64,000 nt of DNA from Chitinibacter tainanensis DSM 15459 (GTDB lineage: Bacteria; Pseudomonadota; Gammaproteobacteria; Burkholderiales; Chitinibacteraceae). Position numbers and translations under genes: made by a program. Shown here one piece after another: positions 1-10,683 of this stretch. A model generated the notes under the pieces. That model made no database searches. It saw only the letters and a program-made list of their open reading frames with translations, and was not told the origin of the DNA. The stretch spans positions 558,001 to 622,000 of the forward strand of contig NZ_AUCN01000009.1 of NCBI RefSeq assembly GCF_000429785.1. The letters run 5' to 3'. The first letter of the stretch is position 1, and each line of letters begins with the position of its first letter.

Positions 1-639
1 GAATACCGCAAAAACGGCAATGGGGCGCTGCTGTCCAAATCGCGTTTTCTGTTTATGGCGGAGCACCCGCAGCGCTTTAGCCCGCAGGTGATCGCTGAGA
101 TGCGCGGCGTGTCGGATGAAGCTGGCCGCTCGCCGTTCTGGGAAAGCCTGGGCCGGCATTTCTTTAAGATGGATTTCGCGCAGGCCGATTTCCTTTCCTA
201 CGTGGGCAGTAAATCGTTTATTGCCGAATTAATGCCCAAATACCCGATTTATACCTGCTTGCTCTCGGATGAGGCGCAGGCAGTGATTGGCCATGTGCAT
301 CCGGCCACTGCGCCCGCGCGTGCCATGCTGGAAAGCGAAGGCTTTGCCTACCAAGGCTATATCGATATTTTTGATGCCGGCCCAAGTCTGGCCTGCCAGC
401 GCGACAATATCCGCGCGGTACGCGAAAGCCGTATCTATCAAACCCTCACGGTGGCGGCCGAACCCAAAAATGGCACGCCATGGCTAGTCAGTAACGGTGG
501 CTTGGCCGATTTTCGCGCCACCATCGCCATCACCCGCCCACTGGAAGACAGCTTGCCGCTGACCAGTGCCGTGCTGGCCCAATTGAATCTTGACGACGGC
601 GCCAGCGTGCGCGCCGTTCCATTGTCTGCAAAGGGGTAA
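1..639 (+). CDS. astA: Arginine N-succinyltransferase, C-terminal part (5' end outside window)
   Basis: Open in frame 1 from the first base, so the gene starts upstream of the window; the 212 residues seen are roughly the last 60% of a ~340-residue enzyme. The first visible residues (EYRKNGNGALLSKSRFLFMA) match the conserved AstA segment, so the methionine at 55 is internal and not a start. AstA transfers succinyl from succinyl-CoA to the alpha-amino group of L-arginine, the first step of the ammonia-producing AST pathway in the cytoplasm. It is followed after 3 nt by astD, then astB and astE. The pathway aminotransferase astC is not in the window and may lie upstream. Identity is by recognition of family sequence and operon context. 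Confidence 0.93.
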   Translation, partial: EYRKNGNGALLSKSRFLFMAEHPQRFSPQVIAEMRGVSDEAGRSPFWESLGRHFFKMDFAQADFLSYVGSKSFIAELMPKYPIYTCLLSDEAQAVIGHVHPATAPARAMLESEGFAYQGYIDIFDAGPSLACQRDNIRAVRESRIYQTLTVAAEPKNGTPWLVSNGGLADFRATIAITRPLEDSLPLTSAVLAQLNLDDGASVRAVPLSAKG

Positions 640-2115
<1,476 letters not shown>

Positions 2116-3498
2116 ATGAGCGAGCAAACAAGTCGCCTCGCCGGCGCGGCTGCGCCTGGCGTTGAAGCCAATTTTGACGGGCTGGTCGGCCCCACGCACC
2201 ATTACGGTGGCCATTCTTTTGGTAATGTCGCCTCCACTGGCAATGCCAAGCAATTGGCGAACCCTCGCGAAGCCGCCCTGCAGGGGCTGGCGAAAATGAA
2301 AGCGCTGGCCGATCTGGGCTACCGGCAGGGTGTGTTTGCGCCGCAAGAACGCCCAGCCGTGTGGATGCTGCGTGAACTGGGGTATGGCGGTAGCGATAGC
2401 GAAATCATTGCTGCTGTGGGCAATACACAGCCAGGGTATCTGTCGGCCATGTGTTCGGCTTCGTCAATGTGGACGGCCAATGCCGCCACCGTGAGCCCAT
2501 CGGGCGATACCGCCGATGGCCGGGTGCATTTCACCGTGGCCAATTTGCAGAATAAATTCCATCGCGCCCTCGAACACCGCCAAACGGCCCGCACGCTGCG
2601 CGCGATGTTTCCCGATAGTAACCGCTTTGCAGTGCACGAAGCCTTGCCTATGTTGGCGGCGCTGGGCGATGAGGGCGCGGCCAATCACACCCGCTTTTGC
2701 CGCGACTATGCCGGCGCGGGGGTCGAATTTTTTGTTTATGGTCGTCAGCACTGGGGTGGCCGGCATGAGCCAAGCCGTTTCCCCGCGCGCCATACGCTGG
2801 AAGCGAGCCAGGCCGTTGCGCGCCGGCATGGCCTGACTGCCGCGGGCACCGTATTTGCCCAGCAAAATCCGGCGGTGATCGATGCCGGCGTATTTCACAA
2901 TGATGTGATTTCGGTCGGCAATCAGCAGGTGCTGTTTACCCATCAGGATGCGTTTTTGGATAGCGCCAGCGTGTATGCCGAGCTGCGCGCCAAATGCGGG
3001 CCTGATTTTCAGATTATCGAAGTGCCCCGCAGCGCCGTGAGCGTGGCCGAGGCAGTGAAATCGTATCTGTTTAATAGCCAGCTATTGGCCAAAGGTGCTG
3101 GTCGCCAGCGTTTGGTAGTGCCGGAAGAGTGCCGTAATACCCCGGCGGTATGGGCGTATCTCCAAGATCTGCTGAGCCGTAATACTGCGATTGATGAAGT
3201 GCTGGTGTTCGATCTCAAGCAAAGTATGCAAAACGGCGGCGGCCCCGCGTGCTTACGCCTGCGCGTGTCGCTGAACGAGGCTGAAATCGCCGCGGTCAAC
3301 CCCGCCCTATGGATGAACGATGCGCTGTATGCCCGCTTAACGGGCTGGGTGCAGCAGCATTACCGCGATCGCTTGGGTGAGGCGGATTTGGTCGATCCAC
3401 AGCTGGTGGTGGAAGTGCGCACGGCGCTGGATGAGCTGACGCAAATCCTGCAGCTGGGCTCGATTTATCCATTCCAGCGCGCTGGTTCTGATCTGTAA
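2116..3498 (+). CDS. astB: N-succinylarginine dihydrolase
   Basis: 460 residues. AstB hydrolyses N2-succinylarginine to N2-succinylornithine, CO2 and two ammonia, the nitrogen-releasing step of the pathway. The N-terminal [19 protein letters not shown] and the C-terminal [12 protein letters not shown], with the family's catalytic cysteine at residue 379, are diagnostic of this amidinotransferase-fold enzyme. The ATG follows the astD stop directly with no spacer. Confidence 0.96.
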   Translation: MSEQTSRLAGAAAPGVEANFDGLVGPTHHYGGHSFGNVASTGNAKQLANPREAALQGLAKMKALADLGYRQGVFAPQERPAVWMLRELGYGGSDSEIIAAVGNTQPGYLSAMCSASSMWTANAATVSPSGDTADGRVHFTVANLQNKFHRALEHRQTARTLRAMFPDSNRFAVHEALPMLAALGDEGAANHTRFCRDYAGAGVEFFVYGRQHWGGRHEPSRFPARHTLEASQAVARRHGLTAAGTVFAQQNPAVIDAGVFHNDVISVGNQQVLFTHQDAFLDSASVYAELRAKCGPDFQIIEVPRSAVSVAEAVKSYLFNSQLLAKGAGRQRLVVPEECRNTPAVWAYLQDLLSRNTAIDEVLVFDLKQSMQNGGGPACLRLRVSLNEAEIAAVNPALWMNDALYARLTGWVQQHYRDRLGEADLVDPQLVVEVRTALDELTQILQLGSIYPFQRAGSDL

Positions 3499-3738
3499 AC
3501 AGCGCTCGGCTGCCGGTGAATAGGGGTTGCGGCGGGTAGGGCGAAGCAGAGTCGCTGCCTGTCGCCACCTGATGTTACCTACCGGTGGGGGGGCGGCCTG
3601 AGCGTCGCTTTTGCGCTGCGTGGCAGGTCAGCCCAAGCTGGCTTGGATGTAAGCCACCGCGCAGCCTGCTACACTGGCGGGCTTTCCCGCGTCACCTATC
3701 ATCAGTAGGTGCCCTGTATTTGAGAATTGAGGCCCGCC

Positions 3739-4743
3739 ATGTCGACCTTCTTGCAAAAAACTCTGGCCGGTGAAACCGCACTGGCTCTGCCCTATTGTTT
3801 GCCCCACGGGCCATCGGTGCAGGTGCTGGATGAAGGGGTGATCCGCTTTGAGCCAAGCCAGCAGCCGCATAATCCGCTCGATCTGGTGATTTCTTGCGGT
3901 ATTCATGGCAATGAAACTGCGCCGGTCGAGCTAGTGGAAGCGCTGATCGAGCGCATTATGACTGGCAGCCTGAAAGTCAAAGCGCGGGTGTTATTTATCT
4001 TTGGCAATGTGGCGGCGCTGCGCAGCGGTAAACGCTTTGTTGAAGAAGACATGAATCGCCTGTTTAACCGCGCCCCGCAAGTGGAAGACGGGCTGGAAAA
4101 ACGCCGCGCGCTGATGCTGGAAATGCACGTTGGCCGCTTTTTTAGCGATTCCACCGCGCCACGCCTGCACTATGATTTGCACACCGCCATTCATGGCTCG
4201 CTGATCGAAAAATTCGCGATTTATCCGCTGCCTAAACCGGGTAAGCGTTTTGAAGCGCAAGCCATTGCCCGCCTCAGCCTCGCTGGCGTGGATACCGTGC
4301 TGCTGCAGTCCACCAGCTCCAGCACGTTCTCGTATTCATCCAGCTTTAAATACGATGCCGAAGCCTTCACCGTCGAGCTGGGTAGCGCGCGGCCATTTGG
4401 GCACAATCAGGGGATCGATCTCTCCAAACTCGATGGTTACCTCAGCGCGCTGATTGCGGGTGAGCTGCCCCAGCCTGAGCTGGTGCCACCGCAGGTACAG
4501 ATTTTCCGCGTGTCGCGCGAAATCCCCAAAACCAGCCATGATTTCAGTTTTGCCATTGATGGCAAAACCGATAACTTCACGCCATTGACCCAAGGCATGA
4601 CACTGGCCGTCGATGCCGGGGTGCCCTTTGTGATTGACGAGGCGCAGGCGCGGATTATTTTCCCCAACCCCGATGTACCGCCCGGCCAGCGGGCAGGACT
4701 GATTATTGTGCCCGCGCGTGACTTTCTGGCAGAGATTAAATAG
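3739..4743 (+). CDS. astE: Succinylglutamate desuccinylase
   Basis: 334 residues. A zinc carboxypeptidase-like enzyme that hydrolyses N-succinylglutamate to glutamate and succinate, the last AST step. The zinc ligands sit at His56 and Glu59 (GIHGNE) and His148 (DLHTAIH). The frame can be opened from a TTG at 3727, but GAGG at 3729-3732 is placed 6 nt before the ATG at 3739, so that start is chosen. Unlike the other ast genes it is separated from its upstream neighbour by 240 nt that contain no other gene, so it may also have its own promoter. Confidence 0.95.
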   Translation: MSTFLQKTLAGETALALPYCLPHGPSVQVLDEGVIRFEPSQQPHNPLDLVISCGIHGNETAPVELVEALIERIMTGSLKVKARVLFIFGNVAALRSGKRFVEEDMNRLFNRAPQVEDGLEKRRALMLEMHVGRFFSDSTAPRLHYDLHTAIHGSLIEKFAIYPLPKPGKRFEAQAIARLSLAGVDTVLLQSTSSSTFSYSSSFKYDAEAFTVELGSARPFGHNQGIDLSKLDGYLSALIAGELPQPELVPPQVQIFRVSREIPKTSHDFSFAIDGKTDNFTPLTQGMTLAVDAGVPFVIDEAQARIIFPNPDVPPGQRAGLIIVPARDFLAEIK

Positions 4744-5019
4744 GGGTATTGGCCTGTCGGCTTTTATCTAAAAGCCATATAGGCTGATACATCGGTAGGG
4801 TACACAAACACAGGCAGCGCTAAGCTGCCTGTGTGCTTTGGGGTCGGCGCAAATTCTGCGACAAATGACAAAAGCATGACAAATCACCCGTAAATGCTGA
4901 TAGCCCACCCCGGCAAACTGCGGTGAGCTGACATCAGCCTGCAAATGCCCAGCGTTAGCATCCGCTCCATCGCCCGTATGTGGGCGCATTTTCCCCAAAA
5001 ATCGATGGAGCAAGACCCG
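4744..5019 (+). other. Intergenic region between astE and the phosphoesterase, with hairpins
   Basis: 276 nt with no gene. It holds two perfect hairpins downstream of astE (4759-4776 and 4808-4834) and the 5' region of the next gene. The upstream methionine codons at 4945 and 5005 are in frame with the next gene but are not needed for its signal peptide. Confidence 0.5.
4808..4834 (+). terminator. Probable terminator hairpin after astE
   Basis: Perfect 11-bp stem (ACACAGGCAGC with its complement) closing a 5-nt loop. The downstream tract is only TGCTTTGGGG, so it lacks a good U-run. A second hairpin of 7-8 bp, GGCTTTTA/TAAAAGCC, lies at 4759-4776. Together they probably end the ast transcript, but efficiency is uncertain. 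Confidence 0.5.
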
Positions 5020-8000
5020 ATGTGGCAACCTAAAACCCCCACTTTGCTGCTGCAGGCGCTGTGCCTGGCCATCAGCAGTGGCACTGTGTTCGCGGCCGAG
5101 CCTTGGCAAGAAGGCGTGACTTACCCGGCGGGTAGCACGGTACAGTACGGCAACCGCGAATACACCGCTTTGCTGACGCACACTGCATTTCATGGCGCGA
5201 ACTGGAATCCGGCCGCAACGCCAGTGCTGTGGCAAACCAAAGCCGGCACGCCAACCTTGCCGCCTAGCCCACAGCCGAGCCTGAATCCGACTACGCAGCC
5301 GACGCTGAGCCCCACTCAGCCCCCGGCTGCGGGTGAATGTGCCGCTCCGTGGCTTGCCAGTAGCGTTTATACCGCTGGCCAGCGCGTAGTCGTTGGTGGG
5401 CAAGTATACGAAGCCAAGTGGTGGACGCGTGGCGATCAGCCGGCCACCAGTGGCCAATGGGGCCCGTGGCGCGCGCTGGGGCCTTGCGCGACGCCTAGCC
5501 CGACGGTGAACCCGACTGCCACCCCAGCGTTAACGCCAAGCCCAACGCTGGCGCCGACCGCGACGCCAGCACCAAGTGCGACTCCGGTGCCAACGGCGAC
5601 TCCGACTCCTACTCCGACCGCCGTTCCAACCGTAGCCCCAACGGCTGCCCCCACCATCGTACCGACGCCAACTGCCACACCAGTCGTAACGCCAAACCCA
5701 ACCCCGGCCCCAACGCCAAGCCTGCCGCCGCTGACCCCACCGCTGGCATCGCTCACGCAAGGCTTGGTGCATTACTACCCGCTGGAGCAGGGCGCAAGCG
5801 ATAGCGTCGCCGGCATTACCTTGCAAGCGGTTGGACCGCAGCAGCGTAGCACTGGCCGCTTTGCCAATGGTGTGTTGCTCGATGCCAAGCAGGGCGCAGC
5901 GCTCTTTTTGCCGCGCGCTTTGAGTGGCACTTACACCATCGGTTTCTGGCTGCGCATGCCGGAAGACATGGGCAATAAGCTGGCTAGCATCCTGACCAAT
6001 AAAGACTGGGAAACTGGCCTCAACCCCGGGGTTTCGATTGGCCGCAATAATGATGGCCGGCTGAAAATCAATATTGGCGATGGCAGCAAGCGGCTGGATG
6101 GCTATCTGCCGGGCGCCGGCAAAGGCTGGGCCTATATTGCGCTCACCGTCGATGAGCAGGCCAAAGTGCTGACTGCCGCCGCCACCGACGACAAAGGCTT
6201 TGTGAATCGCATCAAGCTTAATTTCGCGGCGCTGGGGAATATCTTGCCAAGCTTTAATCGCTGGGCGCTGAATGAAGATGCGCGCGGTGATTATTACAGC
6301 CGCTATCCGGCCGAGCGTTTTGCGCTGGAATACGACGAGCTGGCGGTGTGGCAGCGTGCACTGTCAGATGCCGAAGTGCAAAGTCTGGCCAAGGCCGAAG
6401 CGCCGCTGGCGGTGTTGAAACCGCAGCCGACCACCTTGCCACCAAGCCCAACGCCGAGCGTGACCCCAAGCCCAACGGCCACCCCGCAGCCAAGCGTTAC
6501 GCCGCAACCTACTGCCACGCCAAGCCCCGATCCACAGCAGCCACCGAGCGGCGCCGGCTTGCCAACCTTCAGCATCGCGCCATCACTGCAAGGCCCCGGC
6601 CCCGATCGCATGACGGTGATGTTTGAAAGCGCGCAAGTGCAGGGCGAAGTCTGGGTGCGGCCATTTGGCAGTGGCGAAGTTTTCCGCCGCTTTGCTGCGG
6701 TACCTCACCCCAAAGACGCCACCGTGCACCATGCGGCGCTCACCGAGCTCAAATCAAATACCCTGTACGAGTATTACGTGCGAACGCATAGCGCGGATGG
6801 CCTAACAGCTTATACATCACAGCGCTACGCTTTCAAAACCTGGCCCAAAGCGGGTGATGGCGTGGAGCAGGCCAAGTTTGTGCTGTTTAGCGATACCCAG
6901 GATGGCCGTGGCACGATCTTTACCGATATCGTGAACAAAGGCGTGATTCCGCTCGAATGTCAAAGCACCGATCCAGTGCAATGTAGCGAGAAAATCGCCG
7001 GCATTATCCACCATGGCGATATTGTGGCCAGTGGCGGTTCGCGCGATCAGTGGCGTAATCAGTTCTTTGGCCGTATGCAGGCGCTCAGCCCCTATGTGCC
7101 GATTATTCCGGCGCCGGGTAATCATGAATATTTCGCCGAAGAGATGGGCAACCCGGCCAAGGTCACCCAGCCAGATCTGAATAAGGCGATGCAAAGCTAT
7201 CGCAAATACTTTGCTGGCGTGCCGGATAATGGCTCGGCGCTGTATCGCGGCTTCTGGTACAGCACCGATTATCTGGGCCTGAAACTGATCAGCCTCGATA
7301 CCACACCGATTTCTGGCCGCCATGCCCATGGCAACTGGACCCCGATGTCGATGTATTGGGATCAATTCCGTGTGGCGCAGCTTGATTGGTTCAAGCAGCA
7401 AATCGCCAGCGCCGAGCAGCAAGCCAAGCCGTATGTCTTCAGCATCAACCACGGCCCGTGTCTGTCAGAAAAATGGCGCAATGGCGAAGTGATGGCCACC
7501 TGCGAGTTTGTGTCCGAGCTGGAAGACTACAGCCGCCGCACCCAGGCCATCACCGGCAATCTGTTCGGCCATGTGCATAGCTATGCGCGCGGGCATTCGA
7601 TGGATGTCAAACACCTGTGGCTGAATGCCGCCAGCGCCAGCGGCGGTCTGGAAGGCGGCGGTAATCAAGGGAGTGATGGCAAAGATCTCGATATCTTCAC
7701 CATTACCCGCGATGAATTTGGCTACAACACGCTCACTTTCCGCTTCGGGCCGCAGCAAAGCCTGGCCGTGGTACGGCGTTCCAGCGGTGTGAGTGGCACC
7801 AATACCACCTTCCCGGTGACCGATCAGGCGCAGATTACCCAGCAGCCGCTGGTGGTGCCACCAAGCCTGCCGCAACGTGATCTGGGCGAAGTGGCGTTGG
7901 CTGAGCTGACGCTGCAATTTGTGCCACTAGCAGGGCTGGATGGGCTGGAAGCGCATTGGCAACTGGCGAAAAATGCCGACTTTAGCGATGCCTTTGACAT

Positions 8001-8373
8001 CTGGGGCAACCAGACGCGCAAAGAAAACTGGTTCTACACCGGTAGTACTGAAGCCAGCTTCACTAATACCCGCGCCGGTAAGTCGATTAATGAGCTTTCA
8101 CTCGCGAATGCCCTGCAAGCGCGCGAGATCTTGCAAGACGGTGGCAATGAAGCCTTCGAGCGCTGGTCGCTCTCCAAAGGCGCCAGTTGCACCACACTCA
8201 CCGGCCCACGTGGCGGGCAGTGTACGCATGTATCTAGCTATGATCGCTTCGCCAGCAAACCAGCGGCCTTGCAGCTGTCCAGTGGTGAAACCTGGTACTA
8301 CCGCGTGCGCGTGCGCGATAGCGGTCTGAACTGGACACCGTGGAGTATGACAGGCAGCGTGAAAATCAAATAA
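5020..8373 (+). CDS. Secreted calcineurin-like phosphoesterase with two chitin-binding modules and a LamG-like domain
   Basis: 1117 residues from the ATG at 5020, chosen because GGAG at 5007-5010 precedes it by 9 nt and the product then begins with a clean signal peptide (residues 1-25, ending TVFA). Order: CBM5/12 chitin-binding module (about 27-72, LWQ end); Pro/Thr linker; second CBM5/12 (about 108-155, with YEAKWWTRGDQP); long Pro/Thr linker; concanavalin-like LamG-type domain (about 248-470); third Pro/Thr linker; fibronectin-like domain (about 520-610); metallophosphoesterase domain; unknown C-terminal domain. Metal-site motifs are present: Asp625 (FSDTQD), Asp667 (HHGD), Asn701-His702 (GNHE), His811 (INHGP), His851 and His853 (GHVH). 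The fold is that of purple-acid-phosphatase-like enzymes. The substrate cannot be read from sequence; anchoring to chitin outside the cell is inferred from the two CBMs. Confidence 0.88.
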   Translation: MWQPKTPTLLLQALCLAISSGTVFAAEPWQEGVTYPAGSTVQYGNREYTALLTHTAFHGANWNPAATPVLWQTKAGTPTLPPSPQPSLNPTTQPTLSPTQPPAAGECAAPWLASSVYTAGQRVVVGGQVYEAKWWTRGDQPATSGQWGPWRALGPCATPSPTVNPTATPALTPSPTLAPTATPAPSATPVPTATPTPTPTAVPTVAPTAAPTIVPTPTATPVVTPNPTPAPTPSLPPLTPPLASLTQGLVHYYPLEQGASDSVAGITLQAVGPQQRSTGRFANGVLLDAKQGAALFLPRALSGTYTIGFWLRMPEDMGNKLASILTNKDWETGLNPGVSIGRNNDGRLKINIGDGSKRLDGYLPGAGKGWAYIALTVDEQAKVLTAAATDDKGFVNRIKLNFAALGNILPSFNRWALNEDARGDYYSRYPAERFALEYDELAVWQRALSDAEVQSLAKAEAPLAVLKPQPTTLPPSPTPSVTPSPTATPQPSVTPQPTATPSPDPQQPPSGAGLPTFSIAPSLQGPGPDRMTVMFESAQVQGEVWVRPFGSGEVFRRFAAVPHPKDATVHHAALTELKSNTLYEYYVRTHSADGLTAYTSQRYAFKTWPKAGDGVEQAKFVLFSDTQDGRGTIFTDIVNKGVIPLECQSTDPVQCSEKIAGIIHHGDIVASGGSRDQWRNQFFGRMQALSPYVPIIPAPGNHEYFAEEMGNPAKVTQPDLNKAMQSYRKYFAGVPDNGSALYRGFWYSTDYLGLKLISLDTTPISGRHAHGNWTPMSMYWDQFRVAQLDWFKQQIASAEQQAKPYVFSINHGPCLSEKWRNGEVMATCEFVSELEDYSRRTQAITGNLFGHVHSYARGHSMDVKHLWLNAASASGGLEGGGNQGSDGKDLDIFTITRDEFGYNTLTFRFGPQQSLAVVRRSSGVSGTNTTFPVTDQAQITQQPLVVPPSLPQRDLGEVALAELTLQFVPLAGLDGLEAHWQLAKNADFSDAFDIWGNQTRKENWFYTGSTEASFTNTRAGKSINELSLANALQAREILQDGGNEAFERWSLSKGASCTTLTGPRGGQCTHVSSYDRFASKPAALQLSSGETWYYRVRVRDSGLNWTPWSMTGSVKIK
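5489..5740 (+). repeat. Pro/Thr-rich low-complexity linker repeat
   Basis: Degenerate tandem repeats of a CCNACN-type hexamer encode (Pro-Thr/Ala/Ser)n between the second chitin-binding module and the LamG-like domain. Shorter stretches of the same type occur at about 5256-5333 and 6421-6545. Such flexible linkers are typical of multi-modular secreted polysaccharide-active proteins. The reverse strand of this block opens a false Gly/Val-rich frame. Confidence 0.8.
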
Positions 8374-8379
8374 GCCCGA

Positions 8380-8400
8380 GCCCACGGTACTGCCGTGGGC
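8380..8400 (+). terminator. Hairpin directly after the phosphoesterase gene
   Basis: 8-bp perfect stem GCCCACGG/CCGTGGGC with a 5-nt loop, beginning 7 nt after the stop codon. There is no U-tract. It is probably a 3'-end stabilising hairpin upstream of the stronger terminator at 8425. Confidence 0.45.
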
Positions 8401-8424
8401 ATAAATGGGCATTGCAGTACACCA

Positions 8425-8452
8425 CGCCGGGCAATGCCCGGCGTTTGTTTTT
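8425..8452 (+). terminator. Rho-independent terminator
   Basis: Perfect 8-bp GC-rich stem CGCCGGGC/GCCCGGCG with loop AAT, followed by TTTGTTTTT. Good intrinsic terminator for the phosphoesterase transcript. It lies about 90 nt beyond the 3' end of the convergent LysR gene. Confidence 0.85.
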
Positions 8453-8545
8453 CTGGGGGTGGGCTGTGCCATTGGGCTAGGCGAATTTTGGGGAGTTCTG
8501 CTAGGGCTGTGCAGCGCCAATTGGGGGGGCTAGGTGGGCACAGCT

Positions 8546-9424
8546 TCAGGCCTTCGCTGTGACCGCACCCTGCGGGAGCAACTGCAAAAAGCTGCGAATT
8601 GCGCGCATTTCGGCGCGCTGGCGGAGCAGATATAGATATTCATGCACCGCCACCTGACTATCGCTGAGCTGTAGTGCGCGCAGGCGCGGATGTTCGCCCA
8701 CCTCGCCGGCGGCCATCAAGGCCCAGCCCAGACCCTGCGCTACGCCTTCGCGCACGGCTTCGCGGCTACCGAGCTGCAGCCGGCGTTGCAGGCGGATTTG
8801 ATGATCGGCCAGCAAGGTATCGACGGCCTGCTGGGTGACCGAGCCGGCTTCCCGCGTGAGCAGGGTGGCGCCGTGTAATTGCTGGCAAAGCACTGACTTG
8901 TGATGAGCGAGAGGATCGCTACTGGGCACCAGCAATACCAGCGGGCTGCTGGCCAGCGGGCGACACATCAGACGGGGATCGTCCAGCGTTTGCGAGGTGA
9001 CGGCCAGATCAACCTGATAATTCAGCAGGGCTTCGAGCATTACCGCCGAATTGCCAAACTGCACATCCACTTGCAGCGCTGGCTGAGCGGTGCGCAGGCG
9101 GGCGAGTAGCGGCAGCAGATAAAATGGCCCGGTGGCACCGATGCGCAGCTGGCCGGCTTGGCGTTCGCTTTGCTGGCGCAGCTCAAATTCCAGCTCGGCT
9201 TCTTGCTGGAGTAGGCGCTCTACTTTGGGGAGTAGCTGGATGGCGGTATCGGTGAGCACCAGCCGCCCATTGCGGCGGCTGAAAAGCTCAATTTGGTAGT
9301 GTTCTTCCAGCTTGCGCAGCTGGCTGGTAATGCTGGGCTGACTAAGATTCAGATGGCGGGCGGCAGCCATGACGCCGCCTTGGCGGGTGACTTCAAAAAA
9401 AACACGTAGCCACGTGGTGAGCAT
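8546..9424 (-). CDS. LysR-family transcriptional regulator
   Basis: 292 residues from the ATG at 9424, preceded by GGAAG at the right distance; an in-frame start 33 nt further upstream would add a tail not expected for the family. N-terminal winged helix-turn-helix at residues 1-60 (GVMAAARHLNLSQPSITSQL), followed by the linker helix and a periplasmic-binding-protein-like effector domain from about residue 90 (LRIGATGPFYLLPLL). The effector is not evident from sequence. The general look is reminiscent of LysR regulators near phosphonate genes, but no such genes are here. It is convergent with the phosphoesterase, and the next minus-strand gene (gph) ends 118 nt upstream of it, so it is probably an independent unit. 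Confidence 0.9.
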   Translation of the reverse strand: MLTTWLRVFFEVTRQGGVMAAARHLNLSQPSITSQLRKLEEHYQIELFSRRNGRLVLTDTAIQLLPKVERLLQQEAELEFELRQQSERQAGQLRIGATGPFYLLPLLARLRTAQPALQVDVQFGNSAVMLEALLNYQVDLAVTSQTLDDPRLMCRPLASSPLVLLVPSSDPLAHHKSVLCQQLHGATLLTREAGSVTQQAVDTLLADHQIRLQRRLQLGSREAVREGVAQGLGWALMAAGEVGEHPRLRALQLSDSQVAVHEYLYLLRQRAEMRAIRSFLQLLPQGAVTAKA

Positions 9425-9541
9425 AAATCTTCCGGCAAGCAGCACAACAGCCGGCACAATACCGGCGCTTTGCTACAAGCCGATGGCAGCATGATGAAAG
9501 ATCTAGACTTCTTGGCGCTCGCCAGTGGCTAAATCCTTGCT

Positions 9542-10204
9542 TTATTCATCCAGAAACGCCAGCAGCTCATCAAAGCGATGAATGATGGCATCGGCGCCGA
9601 TCCCCTCCAGATTATCGCCATAGCCATAGCTCACCAGAATATTCGGGGCGCCGGCGGCGCGGGCGGCCAGGATATCGTTTTTCGAGTCGCCCACCATCAG
9701 CAGCTGTTCCACCGCCACGCCCAGCCGTTCGGCGGTGTAGTTCAGGGGCAGAGCCGACGGTTTACGCTCGGGCAGGGTATCGCCGGCGACAATCACTTCA
9801 AAATGCTCGAATACCCCAAGCTCACGCAGTAGCGGCAGGGTAAAGCGCTCGGGCTTATTGGTAATTATCGCCAGCGGCAGGCCGCGTTCGTGCAATGCAT
9901 GCAGGGTTTCCTGCACTTTGGGGTAAAAGCGGGTAGCCAGTGTCAGCCCAGCGCGATAGTGCTGGTTGAATAATTCCATCCCTTGCTGCTGCAGCGGGCT
10001 GCCGGTGAATTCGGCGGCGTGATCATCGGCCAGTACCCGGGCCACCAGGCTGGCGGCGCCATCGCCGACATAGCTTTCCACCACGGCGGCGGCTAGTGGC
10101 GCCAGCTGCAGATCGCCGCGCACGGCATTGGCGGCGCGGGCCAGATCTTGGAGTGAATCGACAAGGGTGCCATCGAGATCAAAAGCCAACGCTTGAATCG
10201 TCAT
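9542..10204 (-). CDS. gph: Phosphoglycolate phosphatase
   Basis: 220 residues, a haloacid-dehalogenase superfamily enzyme. Motif I FDLDGTLVDS (nucleophile Asp), motif II/III ITNKPE and motif IV MVGDSKND are all present, with the VGDGA cap segment typical of Gph. It hydrolyses 2-phosphoglycolate, formed during DNA repair or by oxygenase reactions, to glycolate. GGAG precedes the start. It lies downstream of rpe and the ArsC-like gene on the same strand; rpe-gph proximity is common in proteobacteria. Specificity is inferred from family resemblance and context. Confidence 0.9.
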   Translation of the reverse strand: MTIQALAFDLDGTLVDSLQDLARAANAVRGDLQLAPLAAAVVESYVGDGAASLVARVLADDHAAEFTGSPLQQQGMELFNQHYRAGLTLATRFYPKVQETLHALHERGLPLAIITNKPERFTLPLLRELGVFEHFEVIVAGDTLPERKPSALPLNYTAERLGVAVEQLLMVGDSKNDILAARAAGAPNILVSYGYGDNLEGIGADAIIHRFDELLAFLDE

Positions 10205-10315
10205 GGGGGGGCTCCAGTAAAGGGGTATGTGTCACTAAGACTTAATCATAAAGCCTTAGCGGATGATACGGCAGTGGGTATCTGCTTGAGTGCTTGAATA
10301 AGGCCTGCGCGCGGC

Positions 10316-10657
10316 TTAGTCCAGCAGCGCCAGGATTTGCGCCAAGGGGCGGCCGATGGCGGCGCGGCCCCGGTGAATTAGCACCGGGCGTTCAATCAGC
10401 TTGGGGTGGGCGGCCAGTAGGGCGATGATGCCCGCCTCATCAGGTACGCCGTCGCGGGTGAGCTCGGCCCACAGTGCTTCTTTCTGGCGAACCAGCCCCA
10501 AGGCGGGCAGACCCAGTTGCGCTAAGAGAGTGCCAATTTCTGCCGCACTGAGCGGCTCTTGCAAGTACAGCCGCACTTGCGGTTGCTGCCCAGCCGCTTC
10601 CAGAGCGGCGAGGGCTTCACGACTTTTGCTGCAGCGTGGATTGTGCAGTAGTTGCAT
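10316..10657 (-). CDS. arsC: Arsenate reductase (glutaredoxin-dependent), ArsC family
   Basis: 113 residues. The catalytic Cys9 lies in HNPRCSKSREAL, and the C-terminal HPKLIERPVLI and GRP segments carry the conserved arginines and cis-proline of plasmid-type ArsC rather than the Spx/YffB branch. It reduces arsenate to arsenite with glutathione and glutaredoxin. No arsB/acr3 or arsR gene is adjacent; it sits between rpe and gph, so a housekeeping role or arsenite efflux encoded elsewhere is implied. Confidence 0.85.
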   Translation of the reverse strand: MQLLHNPRCSKSREALAALEAAGQQPQVRLYLQEPLSAAEIGTLLAQLGLPALGLVRQKEALWAELTRDGVPDEAGIIALLAAHPKLIERPVLIHRGRAAIGRPLAQILALLD

Positions 10658-10683
10658 GGCGCGTATCCAAAGCAGGGAAACGC

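Noticed and set aside
5436-5756. Gly/Val repeat protein on the minus strand
   Set aside because: Complement of the Pro/Thr linker repeats of the secreted phosphoesterase.
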